A DNA stretch of 64,000 nucleotides from Paracidovorax cattleyae. GTDB taxonomy: Bacteria > Pseudomonadota > Gammaproteobacteria > Burkholderiales > Burkholderiaceae_C. Under the pieces are notes generated by a model that was not told where the DNA came from, made no database searches, and saw only the letters and a list, made by a program, of their open reading frames with translations. The stretch is taken from contig NZ_FNJL01000003.1 of NCBI RefSeq assembly GCF_900104515.1, positions 1-64,000 of the forward strand, given 5' to 3'. Numbering within the stretch: position 1 is the first letter of the stretch; each line of letters opens with the position of its first letter. The translations under genes were made by a program, and so were the position numbers. Below are positions 37,393 through 46,404 of this stretch, one piece after another.

Positions 37393-38196
37393 ATGCATGA
37401 TTTGGCGTTCGTTTTCGCGGGGTTCGCGGTGGGCCTGATCGTCGGCCTCACCGGGGTCGGCGGCGGCTCGCTGATGACACCCGTGCTGATCTTCTTCTTC
37501 GGCGTCAAGCCCCATCTGGCCGTCGGCACGGACCTGCTGTTCGCCGCCTTCACCAAGATGGGCGGCACGGTGAGCCTGGCCCGCCAGCGCCTCGTACCCT
37601 GGCGCGTGGTGGCCCTGCTGTGCGCCGGCAGCATCCCGTCCGCCCTCCTGGCCCTCCAGGCCCTGCGCACCATCGGCCCCACGAGCGCCACCGCGCAGCA
37701 GTTGATGACCACCACCCTGGGCGGCGCCCTGCTGCTCACGGCGGCCGCCACGCTGTACAAGGCCTTCGCCTTCTCCCCGGCGCGGCAGGCCGCAGAGCGC
37801 GCTGCCCGCCAGAACGAGGGCCGGCAGGCCGACCGCCCCCGCCACTGGAGCCTGCCCGTGCTGCTGGGCGCGCTGATCGGCACGCTGGTCACCTTCACCT
37901 CCGTGGGTGCCGGCGCGATCGGCGTCACCGTGCTGCTGATGGTGTTCCCCCTGCTGCCGCTGCCGCGCGTGATCGCCGCGGACATCGCCTATGCCGTGCC
38001 GCTGACGCTGGTGGCGGGCCTGGGCCATGCCACCCTCGGCTCCGTGGATTGGCCGCTTCTCGCACAATTGCTGGCGGGCTCGCTGCCGGGCATCTGGCTG
38101 GGCTCGCGGCTCGTGTCCCGCGCGCCGGAGCGGCTCATCCGCTCGGCCCTTTCCGTGCTGCTCGCCTGGGCGGGCGCCAAACTGGTTCTGATCTGA
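37393..38196 (+). CDS. TSUP-family (TauE/SafE) sulfite/anion exporter
   Basis: 267 residues, about eight membrane helices in two repeats. The first repeat has GLIVGLTGVGGGSLMTPVLI and the second LIGTLVTFTSVGAGAIGVTVLL, the TSUP double motif. Placed 28 bases before cysI, so export of excess sulfite or related anions during sulfate reduction or sulfonate use is the probable role. No Shine-Dalgarno; see promoter entry. Confidence 0.9.
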   Translation: MHDLAFVFAGFAVGLIVGLTGVGGGSLMTPVLIFFFGVKPHLAVGTDLLFAAFTKMGGTVSLARQRLVPWRVVALLCAGSIPSALLALQALRTIGPTSATAQQLMTTTLGGALLLTAAATLYKAFAFSPARQAAERAARQNEGRQADRPRHWSLPVLLGALIGTLVTFTSVGAGAIGVTVLLMVFPLLPLPRVIAADIAYAVPLTLVAGLGHATLGSVDWPLLAQLLAGSLPGIWLGSRLVSRAPERLIRSALSVLLAWAGAKLVLI

Positions 38197-38224
38197 GTGC
38201 GCCCGCGAGGCGTGCAACCCCACC

Positions 38225-40075
38225 ATGTACCAATACACAGAATTCGACCAACAGTTCATCCGCCTGCGCGCGGAACAGTACCGTGACCAGCTGGAGCGCT
38301 TCCAGGCGGGCAAGCTCTCCGGCGACGAGTTCAAGCCGCTGCGCCTGCAAAACGGCTGGTACGTGCAGCGCTATGCGCCCATGCTGCGCGTGGCCGTGCC
38401 CTACGGCGAACTGTCCAGCGGCCAGCTGCGCGTGCTGGCCCGCATCGCCCGCGACTACGACATCCCCGAGCCGGCGCTGCTGGCCGAGGCCCAGGCCACG
38501 CAGGAGAAACTCGGAGACATCCCGCTCGCCGACGGCCGCCGCATCGGCACGCGCCTGAACTATGGCTACGGCCACTTCACCACGCGCACGAACGTGCAGT
38601 ACAACTGGATCCCCCTGGACAAGAGCGCCGACGTGATGGATCTGCTGGCCTCCGTGCACATGCACGGCATCCAGACCAGCGGCAACTGCATCCGCAACAT
38701 CACGAGCGACGCGCTGGCCGGCATCGCGGCCGACGAGATCGCCGATCCGCGGCCCTTCGCCGAGATCCTGCGCCAGTGGAGCACGCTGCACCCCGAGTTC
38801 GCCTTCCTGCCGCGCAAGTTCAAGGTGTCGCTCAACGGCGCCCGCGAAGACCGCGCCGCGCTCGGCTGGTACGACGTGGGCCTGCAGCTCGTGAAGAACG
38901 AGGCCGGCGACCTGGGCTTTCAGGTGCGCGTGGGCGGCGGCATGGGGCGCACGCCGGTCATCAGCCCGGTGGTGCGCGAGTTCCTGCCCTGGAACCAGCT
39001 CATGAACTACCTGGAGGCCGTGATCCGCGTCTACAACCGCTACGGCCGCCGCGACAACCTCTGGAAGGCGCGCATCAAGATCCTCGTGAAGTCCGAGGGC
39101 CAGACCTACGTGGACCAGGTGGAAGAGGAATTCCGCCAGATCGTCGAGGTGGAGGGCGGCCCCCATACCATCACGCAGGCCGAGTACGACCGCGTCGCCG
39201 CCTGCTTCCACGACCCCGTGCCCGACGTGGGCGGCGCGGATGCCGAGAGCCAGACGCTCTCGCTGCTGCGCGCGGCCGCCGAGGGCGACCAGGGCTTCGG
39301 CCGCTGGCTCACGCGCAACGTGCTGCCGCACCGCCATCCGCTGCTGCGCGCCGTGGTGCTGTCGTTCAAGCGCGTCGGCCATGCGCCCGGCGACGCCACG
39401 GCCGACCAGATGGACGCGGCCGCCGACCTGGCCGACCGCTACTCCTGCGGCGAGGCGCGCGTGACGCACGAGCAGAACCTGGTGCTGCCCTGGGTGCGCG
39501 CCGACCAGTTGCCCGCGCTCTACCAGGAAGCGCGCGCGCTGGGCCTGGCCCAGCCCAACATCGGCCTGCTGACCGACATGATCGCCTGCCCCGGCGGCGA
39601 CTTCTGCTCGCTGGCGAATGCGCGCTCGCTGCCCATCGCCGAAGCCATCACCGAGCGCTACCAGGACCTGGACGAGCTGTGGGACCTGGGCGAGATCGAC
39701 CTGCACATCAGCGGCTGCATCAACTCCTGCGGCCACCACCACAGCGGCCACATCGGCATCCTGGGCGTGGACAAGGACGGCAAGGAGTGGTACCAGATCA
39801 CGCTCGGCGGCGCCGACGGCACCGACCTGTCGGGCCCGGCCGTGCCCGGCAAGATCATCGGGCCGTCCTTCAGCGCGGCCGAAGTGCCCGGCGTGATCGA
39901 GGCGCTGCTGGCCACCTACCGCGACCAGCGCCAGCCGCTGTCGCCCGAGGCGACCGGCAGCGCCCGCGGCCAGAAGCACGAGCACTTCATCGACACCGTG
40001 CGCCGCGTCGGCATCGAGCCCTTCAAGGCCGCCGCCAACGCCGCCCGCCATCCCGCCGAGAGCGTGGCCGCCTGA
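38225..40075 (+). CDS. cysI: Assimilatory sulfite reductase, siroheme Fe-S subunit (nitrite/sulfite reductase family)
   Basis: 616 residues. Two ferredoxin-like/siroheme repeats. The cluster-siroheme ligands are ACPGGDFC (C-x5-C) and GCINSCGHH (C-x3-C). HGIQTSGNCIRNITSD is the first-repeat block. Reduces sulfite to sulfide. No flavoprotein subunit (CysJ) is nearby, so electrons probably come from ferredoxin, and an fdxA-reductase pair lies 3 kb downstream. A basic tail follows the last repeat. Confidence 0.93.
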   Translation: MYQYTEFDQQFIRLRAEQYRDQLERFQAGKLSGDEFKPLRLQNGWYVQRYAPMLRVAVPYGELSSGQLRVLARIARDYDIPEPALLAEAQATQEKLGDIPLADGRRIGTRLNYGYGHFTTRTNVQYNWIPLDKSADVMDLLASVHMHGIQTSGNCIRNITSDALAGIAADEIADPRPFAEILRQWSTLHPEFAFLPRKFKVSLNGAREDRAALGWYDVGLQLVKNEAGDLGFQVRVGGGMGRTPVISPVVREFLPWNQLMNYLEAVIRVYNRYGRRDNLWKARIKILVKSEGQTYVDQVEEEFRQIVEVEGGPHTITQAEYDRVAACFHDPVPDVGGADAESQTLSLLRAAAEGDQGFGRWLTRNVLPHRHPLLRAVVLSFKRVGHAPGDATADQMDAAADLADRYSCGEARVTHEQNLVLPWVRADQLPALYQEARALGLAQPNIGLLTDMIACPGGDFCSLANARSLPIAEAITERYQDLDELWDLGEIDLHISGCINSCGHHHSGHIGILGVDKDGKEWYQITLGGADGTDLSGPAVPGKIIGPSFSAAEVPGVIEALLATYRDQRQPLSPEATGSARGQKHEHFIDTVRRVGIEPFKAAANAARHPAESVAA

Positions 40076-40107
40076 GCCCCGAGCACCGCATTCCCACGAG
40101 AGACACC

Positions 40108-40488
40108 ATGAAAATCATCGCCGCCCACGATCCGGCCGCCACCGAGCCGGGGCACCATGTGCTGGCCATGCCCAACGACGCCGATCCGCTCGTGCAGGAC
40201 CTGGCTGGCATCGAGCGCATCGACCTGCATTTTCCCAAGTTCACCGACGGCCGCGCCTTCAGCCAGGCCCGCCTGCTGCGCCAGCGGCGCGGGTTCCGCG
40301 GCGAGATCCGAGCCACCGGCGACGTGCTGATCGACCAGCTCGTGCAGATGGCGCGCTGCGGCTTCGACGTGGCCGTGCTGCGCGAGGGCGTGGACCTGGC
40401 CGACGCGCAGCGCCAGTTCGACCGCTTCCACGCCTTCTACCAGGGCGACGCCGCGCACCCCCTGCCCCATTTCCGGGATGCCGCCTGA
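40108..40488 (+). CDS. DUF934 protein associated with sulfite reductase
   Basis: 126 residues. IDLHFPKFTDGRAFSQARLLRQRRGFRGEIRATGD is the DUF934 core (written here only to name its blocks FPKFTDGRAFS and LRQRRGF). Members regularly follow cysI in proteobacteria and are thought to assist sulfite reductase, but the biochemical role is not established. Located 32 bases after cysI and 44 bases before cysD. Confidence 0.9.
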   Translation: MKIIAAHDPAATEPGHHVLAMPNDADPLVQDLAGIERIDLHFPKFTDGRAFSQARLLRQRRGFRGEIRATGDVLIDQLVQMARCGFDVAVLREGVDLADAQRQFDRFHAFYQGDAAHPLPHFRDAA

Positions 40489-40532
40489 CTCGGCCCCCGC
40501 CCCCTATTCAACGAGCTTCCACGAGCCGACGC

Positions 40533-41492
40533 ATGAACGCCCGCACCGAAGAACCCCATATGCTGAACCAGCTCAGCAACCGCCATCTCGACGCGCTGGA
40601 GGAAGAGACCATCTTCATCCTGCGCGAGGTGGCCGCCGCCTTCGAACGCCCTGCCCTGCTCTTCTCGGGCGGCAAGGATTCTCTGGTGATGCTCAAGTGC
40701 GCAGAGAAGGCATTCGTGGACACGAAGGGGGCCTCCGGTAGCCAGGGCCGAATCCCCTACCCGCTGCTGATGATCGACACGGGCCACAACTTCCCCGAGG
40801 TCACGGATTTCCGGGACTTCCGCGCGAAGGAACTGGGCGCCGAGTTGATCGTGCGCAGCGTGGAGGATTCGATGGCGCGCGGCACCGTGCGCCTGGCCCA
40901 TCCCGGCGAGAGCCGCAACGTGCACCAGTCGGTGACTCTGCTGGAGGCCATCGAGGAATTCCGCTTTGACGCGCTGATCGGCGGCGCGCGGCGCGACGAG
41001 GAAAAGGCCCGCGCCAAGGAACGCATCTTCTCGCACCGCGACAGCTTCGGCCAATGGCAGCCGAAGGCCCAGCGGCCCGAGCTGTGGACGCTGTTCAACA
41101 CGCGCCTGGCCCCGGGCGAGCACTTCCGCGTGTTCCCCATCAGCAACTGGACCGAGCTGGACGTGTGGCAGTACATCGACCGCGAGCAGATCGCCCTGCC
41201 CTCGCTCTACTACGCGCACCAGCGTGCCGTGGTCGAGCGCAAGGGCCTGCTCGTGCCGGTGACCGAACTCACGCCGCCCCGCGATGGCGAAGAGGTGGTG
41301 GCGCGCGAAGTGCGCTTCCGCACCGTGGGCGACATCACCTGCACCTGCCCGGTGGCCAGCAGCGCCGCGACGGCGGCGGACATCGTGATCGAGACGCTGG
41401 CGGCCGAGGTGAGCGAGCGCGGTGCCACGCGCATGGACGACAAGACATCCGACGCCTCGATGGAGAAGCGCAAGAAGGACGGATACTTTTGA
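40533..41492 (+). CDS. cysD: Sulfate adenylyltransferase subunit 2
   Basis: 319 residues. The PP-loop is LLFSGGKDSLVML; LIGGARRDEEKARAKER and EHFRVFPISNWTELDVW are CysD-specific, ruling out CysH. Works with CysN to make APS from sulfate and ATP. About ten residues (VDTKGASGSQ) appear inserted between EKAF and GRIPYPLL compared with the usual family spacing. ATG 40533 is used; ATG 40560 (MLNQLSNRHLDAL) matches the shorter family start. Confidence 0.94.
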   Translation: MNARTEEPHMLNQLSNRHLDALEEETIFILREVAAAFERPALLFSGGKDSLVMLKCAEKAFVDTKGASGSQGRIPYPLLMIDTGHNFPEVTDFRDFRAKELGAELIVRSVEDSMARGTVRLAHPGESRNVHQSVTLLEAIEEFRFDALIGGARRDEEKARAKERIFSHRDSFGQWQPKAQRPELWTLFNTRLAPGEHFRVFPISNWTELDVWQYIDREQIALPSLYYAHQRAVVERKGLLVPVTELTPPRDGEEVVAREVRFRTVGDITCTCPVASSAATAADIVIETLAAEVSERGATRMDDKTSDASMEKRKKDGYF

Positions 41493-41494
41493 AG

Positions 41495-41615
41495 ACATCC
41501 CCTGAGGTGCTGTGCGCCTTCCCCCTTCTCTCGCCGGCTGCGCCCGGCAGGACGGGGGACACCGCCAGTGCGGCGGGGCGGCCCTTGCTCGGCGGTTCTC
41601 GCCTGGGCCGCGTCC
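41495..41615. repeat. Dispersed intergenic repeat, copy A
   Basis: GC-rich element starting ACATCCCC three bases after the cysD stop, with CTTCTCT in the middle and GCGGGGCGGCCCTTGC near the end. Shares these blocks in order with copy B at 43463-43566. It is partly self-complementary (CCCCCTTCTC against GGGGG) and would form a hairpin in the cysD-cysN transcript. Confidence 0.75.
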
Positions 41616-41652
41616 ATTTTTAACGCCCCGCGTGGGCGACTGAAAGAGCTGG

Positions 41653-43023
41653 ATGACAAACACGACTGATTCGATGGCTGCCAAAGCAGCCACTGCCACC
41701 TCGGCAGGCCGGGACGACCACGACGCGGCGCTGCGCTTCATCACCTGCGGCAGCGTGGACGACGGCAAGAGCACGCTGATCGGGCGCCTGCTGGTGGACA
41801 GCCGCGCCGTGCTGCAGGACCACCTGGCCGGAGTGACGCGCGGCGGGGAGACCGACCTGGCGCTGCTTACCGACGGCCTGTCGGCCGAGCGCGAGCAGGG
41901 CATCACCATCGACGTGGCCTACCGCTACTTCGCGACCGAGACGCGCAAGTTCATCATCGGCGATGCGCCGGGCCACGAGCAGTACACCCGCAACATGGTC
42001 ACGGCCGCCTCCAGCGCCGACGCGGCAGTGGTGCTCGTCGATGCCACCAAGCTCGACTGGCGCGATCCGCAGCTGGCGCTGCTGCCGCAGACGCGCCGCC
42101 ACTCCCTGCTGGTGCACCTGCTGCGCGTGCATTCGCTGGTGTTCGCCGTGAACAAGCTCGACGCGGTGGATGATCCGGCCCTCGCATGGCGTCACATCCG
42201 GGCCGCACTGGAAGCCTTCGCCCAGGCGGCCGGCATCGCCGTGCGCGCCACCGTGCCCGTCTCCGCGCTCAAGGGCTGGAACGTGGTCGATGCGCAACCC
42301 GGCTGGTGCGGCTACGAGGGCCCGAGCCTGCTGCAGATCCTGGAGCAGTTGCCCCACACACCGGCCGATACCGGGCTGGCGCTGGCCTTCCCGGTGCAAT
42401 GGGTGGAGAAATTCTCGTCCTCGTCAGACACCACGCAGGGCCGCCGTGTGTTCTGGGGCCGCGTCGCCGCCGGCCAGGTCGCGCCCGGCACGGAAGTGCA
42501 GGTGTTCCCGAGCGGCCAACTCGCCCGCGTGGCGCAGGTGCTCGACCACGCGCGCCGGCCGCACACCGTGCAGGCCGGCACCAGCGCGGGCATCATCCTC
42601 GACCGCGAGGTGGACGTCTCGCGCGGCGACTGGATCCTGGCCGCACCCGCCCCCGCGGCGGCCACCGCCGCCGACGATTTCGACACCCCGGCGCCGGTGC
42701 CCGCCTGGCCGGCGCGCCGCGAGGTCCGCGCCACCGTGGCCTGGATGGACGACGAGCCCCTGGTGGCCGGCCGCGTGTACTGGGCGCTGCACGGCCACCG
42801 CTGGGTCAAGGCCAAGGCGCAGCGCGTGGTGCACCGCCTGAACATCCATACGCTCGCAGAGGAAGAAGCCGCCCAGCTGGAGCCCAACGCCATCGGCCAC
42901 GTGGATCTGCTGCTGCAGGAGGCCCTGCCCGCCGCGCCGTTCGGCCAGGCCCGCGTGCTGGGCTCCCTGATCCTCGTGGACACCGCGAGCCACCGAACCG
43001 CCGCAGCCGTGCTGGTGAACTGA
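41653..43023 (+). CDS. cysN: Sulfate adenylyltransferase subunit 1 (GTPase)
   Basis: 456 residues, EF-Tu-like. G1 [10 protein letters not shown]2 in [12 protein letters not shown]3 DAPGHEQY, G4 NKLD, then two beta-barrel domains. Couples GTP hydrolysis to APS formation by CysD. No APS kinase (CysC) is fused; that step must be absent or elsewhere. A Pro/Ala-rich insert of about 25 residues lies near residue 335 ([12 protein letters not shown]). Confidence 0.95.
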   Translation: MTNTTDSMAAKAATATSAGRDDHDAALRFITCGSVDDGKSTLIGRLLVDSRAVLQDHLAGVTRGGETDLALLTDGLSAEREQGITIDVAYRYFATETRKFIIGDAPGHEQYTRNMVTAASSADAAVVLVDATKLDWRDPQLALLPQTRRHSLLVHLLRVHSLVFAVNKLDAVDDPALAWRHIRAALEAFAQAAGIAVRATVPVSALKGWNVVDAQPGWCGYEGPSLLQILEQLPHTPADTGLALAFPVQWVEKFSSSSDTTQGRRVFWGRVAAGQVAPGTEVQVFPSGQLARVAQVLDHARRPHTVQAGTSAGIILDREVDVSRGDWILAAPAPAAATAADDFDTPAPVPAWPARREVRATVAWMDDEPLVAGRVYWALHGHRWVKAKAQRVVHRLNIHTLAEEEAAQLEPNAIGHVDLLLQEALPAAPFGQARVLGSLILVDTASHRTAAAVLVN

Positions 43024-43091
43024 ACCGGCCCCCCTCCCGCCCTTCCTGCGACGGTGCAAGGGGCGCAGGGAGCCTCCGGCCCGAACCGCCC

Positions 43092-43097
43092 TAAAAT
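43092..43097 (+). promoter_or_regulatory. -10 element of fdxA
   Basis: TAAAAT 32 bases before the fdxA ATG. No clear -35. Confidence 0.45.
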
Positions 43098-43129
43098 TGC
43101 GGGTTACCCCGACCCAAAGACTGCCTCTC

Positions 43130-43453
43130 ATGACTCACGTCGTCTCCGAAAACTGCATCAAGTGCAAGTACACCGATTGCGTGGACGTGTGCCCCGTGGA
43201 CTGCTTCCGCGAAGGCCCGAACTTCCTCGTGATCGACCCCGACGAGTGCATCGACTGCGCCGTGTGCATTCCCGAGTGCCCGGCCAACGCGATCTACGCC
43301 GAGGAAGACCTGCCCGCCGACCAGCAGGCCTTCATCAAGCTCAACGCCGAGCTCGCCCCGCAATGGAAGAGCATCACCAAGCGCAAGGCCTCGCTGCCCG
43401 ACGCCGACGAGTGGAACGGCAAGCCCGGCAAGATCGCCGACCTCATCCGCTGA
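43130..43453 (+). CDS. fdxA: 7Fe ferredoxin FdxA
   Basis: 107 residues. [20 protein letters not shown] binds the [3Fe-4S] cluster with the split pattern of FdxA, and [12 protein letters not shown] the [4Fe-4S] cluster. The C-terminal extension ([18 protein letters not shown]) is that of the Azotobacter-type FdxA. Low-potential electron carrier. Between cysN and a ferredoxin reductase gene, suggesting supply of electrons to sulfite reductase. Confidence 0.94.
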   Translation: MTHVVSENCIKCKYTDCVDVCPVDCFREGPNFLVIDPDECIDCAVCIPECPANAIYAEEDLPADQQAFIKLNAELAPQWKSITKRKASLPDADEWNGKPGKIADLIR

Positions 43454-43462
43454 AGCATGGAG

Positions 43463-43566
43463 ACATCCCCCCGGGCGACTGCGCCGCTCCTCCCTTCTCT
43501 GGCGGCGCTCCGCTGGCCGGAAGGGGGGCGACGCCAGCGCTGCGGGGCGGCCCTTGCGCGGCGTCC
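43463..43566. repeat. Dispersed intergenic repeat, copy B
   Basis: Begins ACATCCCC ten bases after the fdxA stop; contains CTTCTCT, GACGCCAGCGCTGC and GCGGGGCGGCCCTTGC, then reaches the start codon of the reductase gene. Same block order as copy A. It folds into a long GC hairpin between fdxA and the reductase. Confidence 0.75.
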
Positions 43567-43569
43567 GTG

Positions 43570-44634
43570 ATGGAAAACGCTCCCTTCATCAAAGCCGATG
43601 CCGTGGTCATCGGCGCGGGGCCCGTGGGGCTCTTCCAGGTCTTCCAGCTCGGCCTGCAGGGCATCGCCGCACATGTGGTGGACGCCCTGCCCCACGTCGG
43701 CGGCCAGTGCGCCGAGCTCTATGCCGACAAACCCATCTATGACATTCCGGGCGTGCCCTTGTGCACCGGCCGCGAGCTGGTGGCGTTGCTGACCCGGCAG
43801 ATCGCGCCGTTCTCCCCGCAACTGCACCTCTCCCAGCGCGTCGAGACGCTGCAGCCCGCCCCCGACGGCGGCTTCCTGCTCGCCACCGATGCCGGCACCA
43901 CACTCCATGCACGCACCGTGTTCATCGCGGCCGGCGTGGGGGCCTTCGTTCCGCGCACGCTCAAGATAGACGGCATCGAGCGCTTCCATGGCACCCAGGT
44001 GTTCCACCACGAAGCGCCCGCGCCCACCCGCGGCCGGCACGTGGTCGTCCTGGGCGGCGAAGACACGGCCGTGGCCCGTGCCACCGCCTGCGCGGAGCCC
44101 GGCCCCGAGGCCGCCGCGAGCGTCACCCTCGTGCACCGCCGCGATGCCTTCCAGGCGCCTCCCCAGGATCTTGCCCGGCTGCAGGCACTGCGCGACAGCG
44201 GCCGCATCCGCGTGATGGCCGCCCAGGTCGTCGGCATCGAGGCCGCGGGCCCGGCAGCGGATTCGGGAGTGGATCGGCTGGCGGCCGTACGCCTCCTCGC
44301 CCCCGACGGCTCGGAGCACGGCCTGCCGCTGGACACGCTGCTGCTGTGCCTGGGCGTGTCGCCGCGCCTGGGCCCCGTCGCCGACTGGGGACTGGCGCTG
44401 GAGCGCAAGCAGGTGAAGGTGGAAACGGCCACTTTTTCCGCGGGGGTCCCGGGCCTCTACGCCGTCGGCGACATCAACACCTACCCCGGCAAGCGCAAGC
44501 TCATCCTCTGCGGCTTCCACGAAGCCACGCTGGCTGCCTTCGCGGCGGCGGAGCACCTGGCCGGCGCGCCGGTCGCCCTGCAATACACGACCACCAGCAC
44601 CCGCCTGCAGGAGCGCCTCGGCGTCGCCGCCTGA
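43570..44634 (+). CDS. Ferredoxin/flavodoxin--NADP reductase, thioredoxin-reductase-like type
   Basis: 354 residues. FAD motif [19 protein letters not shown] and [23 protein letters not shown] motif [13 protein letters not shown], and [25 protein letters not shown] at the FAD end. The CxxC of thioredoxin reductases is absent, which identifies the TRLF ferredoxin-NADP reductase class. Note GGEDTA where GGGDSA is usual. It probably reduces the adjacent FdxA. Confidence 0.9.
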   Translation: MENAPFIKADAVVIGAGPVGLFQVFQLGLQGIAAHVVDALPHVGGQCAELYADKPIYDIPGVPLCTGRELVALLTRQIAPFSPQLHLSQRVETLQPAPDGGFLLATDAGTTLHARTVFIAAGVGAFVPRTLKIDGIERFHGTQVFHHEAPAPTRGRHVVVLGGEDTAVARATACAEPGPEAAASVTLVHRRDAFQAPPQDLARLQALRDSGRIRVMAAQVVGIEAAGPAADSGVDRLAAVRLLAPDGSEHGLPLDTLLLCLGVSPRLGPVADWGLALERKQVKVETATFSAGVPGLYAVGDINTYPGKRKLILCGFHEATLAAFAAAEHLAGAPVALQYTTTSTRLQERLGVAA

Positions 44635-44658
44635 CACCCCTGCGTCCAGGACAAAAGA

Positions 44659-44692
44659 CGAAGGCCCCTGGCATCGCTGCCAGGGGCCTTCG
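44659..44692. terminator. Strong hairpin terminator between converging genes
   Basis: Perfect 15-base arms CGAAGGCCCCTGGCA / TGCCAGGGGCCTTCG with a TCGC loop. A T-rich run (GTCTTTTG) follows on the minus strand; on the plus strand the U-tract is missing. Serves the converging reductase and 132-residue genes. Confidence 0.85.
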
Positions 44693-44796
44693 CCCGACGC
44701 CATCCCCCTCCCAGAGGTGGCGCCCATTCTTTACTTCTTGTTATTGCGACGTACTCGCTTCTCCTCCCTGGCCGTGGCGGCCATGTTCTCTCGTGT

Positions 44797-45195
44797 TCAA
44801 TCCGCGATCACCTGCAGGGCCGCCCCCACGCGGTGGGCATGCGCACAGAGCGTCTTGAGCTCGCGCAGGAAATCGCTCAGCGGGGTGTAGGGCAGCCGGT
44901 GCAGCACGCCATCGCACTCGCTGCTCCAGCACAGCAGGTCGGAGCCATGCACCTGCATTTCGGCGCAGGTGCCGTGGTAGTGCCGCCAGAAGGCGGACAG
45001 GTGGCCCTGTTCGGGCGCCGCGCCCATCACGTGCTGGTAGTACGACGCCCACAGGGTTTGCGGCTGCCACAGGGATCCCGCGGCGGCGCGCCTGGAGGCA
45101 TGCACTCCGGAGGCGAGGGTGATACATCGCATCGCACCGTCCCTGCCTGCGTCAGGTGCCGGCCCGGACGGGACCAGGACGGCGGGCTGCGCCAT
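44797..45195 (-). CDS. Hypothetical protein
   Basis: 132 residues from ATG 45195, or 111 from ATG 45132. I do not recognise it. The N-terminus is Pro/Ala-rich; the rest has aromatic and cysteine-rich patches (WASYYQHVMG, FWRHYHGTCAEMQVHG, LLCWSSECDG) and a final amphipathic stretch (FLRELKTLCAHAHRV). No signal peptide or membrane segment. It lies after the TOMM operon on the same strand, 221 bases from the FHA gene; a functional link is possible but unsupported. Confidence 0.5.
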   Translation of the reverse strand: MAQPAVLVPSGPAPDAGRDGAMRCITLASGVHASRRAAAGSLWQPQTLWASYYQHVMGAAPEQGHLSAFWRHYHGTCAEMQVHGSDLLCWSSECDGVLHRLPYTPLSDFLRELKTLCAHAHRVGAALQVIAD

Positions 45196-45416
45196 GGACG
45201 GAGCCCCTGTGCGGGAATCCGCCGTTCTGCCGAAGGGTTTGCGGTTGCTGCATGGCTTTTCTCTCGAAGGTCAATGGCCCGGTCCGGTATCCGGCGCCGG
45301 TGGCCCCCTCTCTGCTACGGTCTGGTTCTTGTAGCGCCTGCTATTGCAGCGCAGTGACCGTAATCTAGAGAAAAGTCGCGCAACAACCCATTACATGCGA
45401 TTACAGGCCGGGCAGG

Positions 45417-46379
45417 TCACGGCTGCGCCCCGGGCCGCTCGCCCTCGAGCCGGCCGCCCTTGCGGATACGGAAGGCGTAGTCCCCGAACCGGACCTCCCC
45501 GCGGCGGCGCTCCACCACGGCCACGGTCTCGCCCGCCCCGCCCAGGGCGTTCTGGATCTGCCGACGCGCGCGGAACAGCTGGATGTTCAGGTACGGCACA
45601 TCGACCCCCAGCATGCGCGCGAGGGCGTCGATGGCGAGCCAGCCCTGGCTGGCCATGGGAACGCCGCGCAGGGCATCCTGCAGGCGCTGGCGTGCGAGCG
45701 TGAGCAGGGTGTAGTGGTGGATGCGCTCGCCCAGGGACAGCGACTGGCCTCCCAGCTGGATGTCCAGGCAGACGTGCTCCTCGTCCTGGCTCACGTCGAA
45801 ATCGAACAGCGGGGCCGGCAGTGCCGAGGCCGGCGGCATGCGCGGTACATCCTGCGTGGCGCCCAGGTCTTCGCAGAGCACGAACTCCCAGCGCTGCCCG
45901 CCCGCCTGGACGACGTGGCCGTCCAGCAGCGGCTGCACCTGGTCCATGCGGTCCCACCACCAGCGCCCTTCGGACTGGAACACGTTGGATTCGGCCGCGG
46001 AGGCATGGGGCAGCAGGTTTTCCTGGATGTCCAGCACCCGCAGCACGGGCTCGCCCCCGAGCGGCCAGAGGCCGGTCCGGGGCGGCGAGGCATCGACCAG
46101 GGTCCACGCGGCCGCAGCAGAGGCCCCGAAACGGATTTCGGAGCCTTCCGCCAGTCCGTGCCAGTGGGCGGGCTGCAACCGCACGCCGTCCAGCAGGGTG
46201 CCGTTGCGGCTCTGGTCGGCGACCTCCCAGCGCATGCCGGACCAGCGCACGATGGCATGGAGCTTGGACACATCGGCCTCCTGCAGCACCGTGCGGCATG
46301 AATCCGGGTGCCGGCCGAAAGTATGCAGGGGACGGAGCACGATGCTCCGGCCGCTCGGAAGGTTGCGCAAAATCGCCAT
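45417..46379 (-). CDS. FHA-domain protein of the TOMM operon
   Basis: 320 residues. The FHA domain (about 8-95) has FGRHP, SKLHAIVRW and DQSRNGTLLDG, the Gly-Arg, Ser-x-x-His and Asn-Gly residues that bind phosphothreonine. The C-terminal part (about 205-315) has a helical block with GWLAIDALARMLGVDVPYLN and LFRARRQIQNALG, which looks like a winged DNA-binding-type helix bundle, then VERRRGEVRFG. It should read the output of the kinase encoded at 50388-54332. Last gene of the operon, 25 bases after the cyclodehydratase gene. Confidence 0.85.
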   Translation of the reverse strand: MAILRNLPSGRSIVLRPLHTFGRHPDSCRTVLQEADVSKLHAIVRWSGMRWEVADQSRNGTLLDGVRLQPAHWHGLAEGSEIRFGASAAAAWTLVDASPPRTGLWPLGGEPVLRVLDIQENLLPHASAAESNVFQSEGRWWWDRMDQVQPLLDGHVVQAGGQRWEFVLCEDLGATQDVPRMPPASALPAPLFDFDVSQDEEHVCLDIQLGGQSLSLGERIHHYTLLTLARQRLQDALRGVPMASQGWLAIDALARMLGVDVPYLNIQLFRARRQIQNALGGAGETVAVVERRRGEVRFGDYAFRIRKGGRLEGERPGAQP

Positions 46380-46404
46380 CGTGCTCCGCAGGAACGCTTT
46401 CAGG

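Noticed and set aside
38135..40051. 638-codon open frame on the minus strand
   Set aside because: Antisense to cysI; no domain, composition typical of a codon shadow.
40533..41492. Reading this gene as cysH
   Set aside because: The SGGKDS loop with GGARRDEEKARAKER and the C-terminal block are CysD features; CysH motifs are absent.
45152..45253. 33-residue minus-strand frame starting MQQPQTLRQNGG
   Set aside because: Overlaps the start of the 132-residue hypothetical gene in another frame, with weak ribosome site and no recognisable feature.
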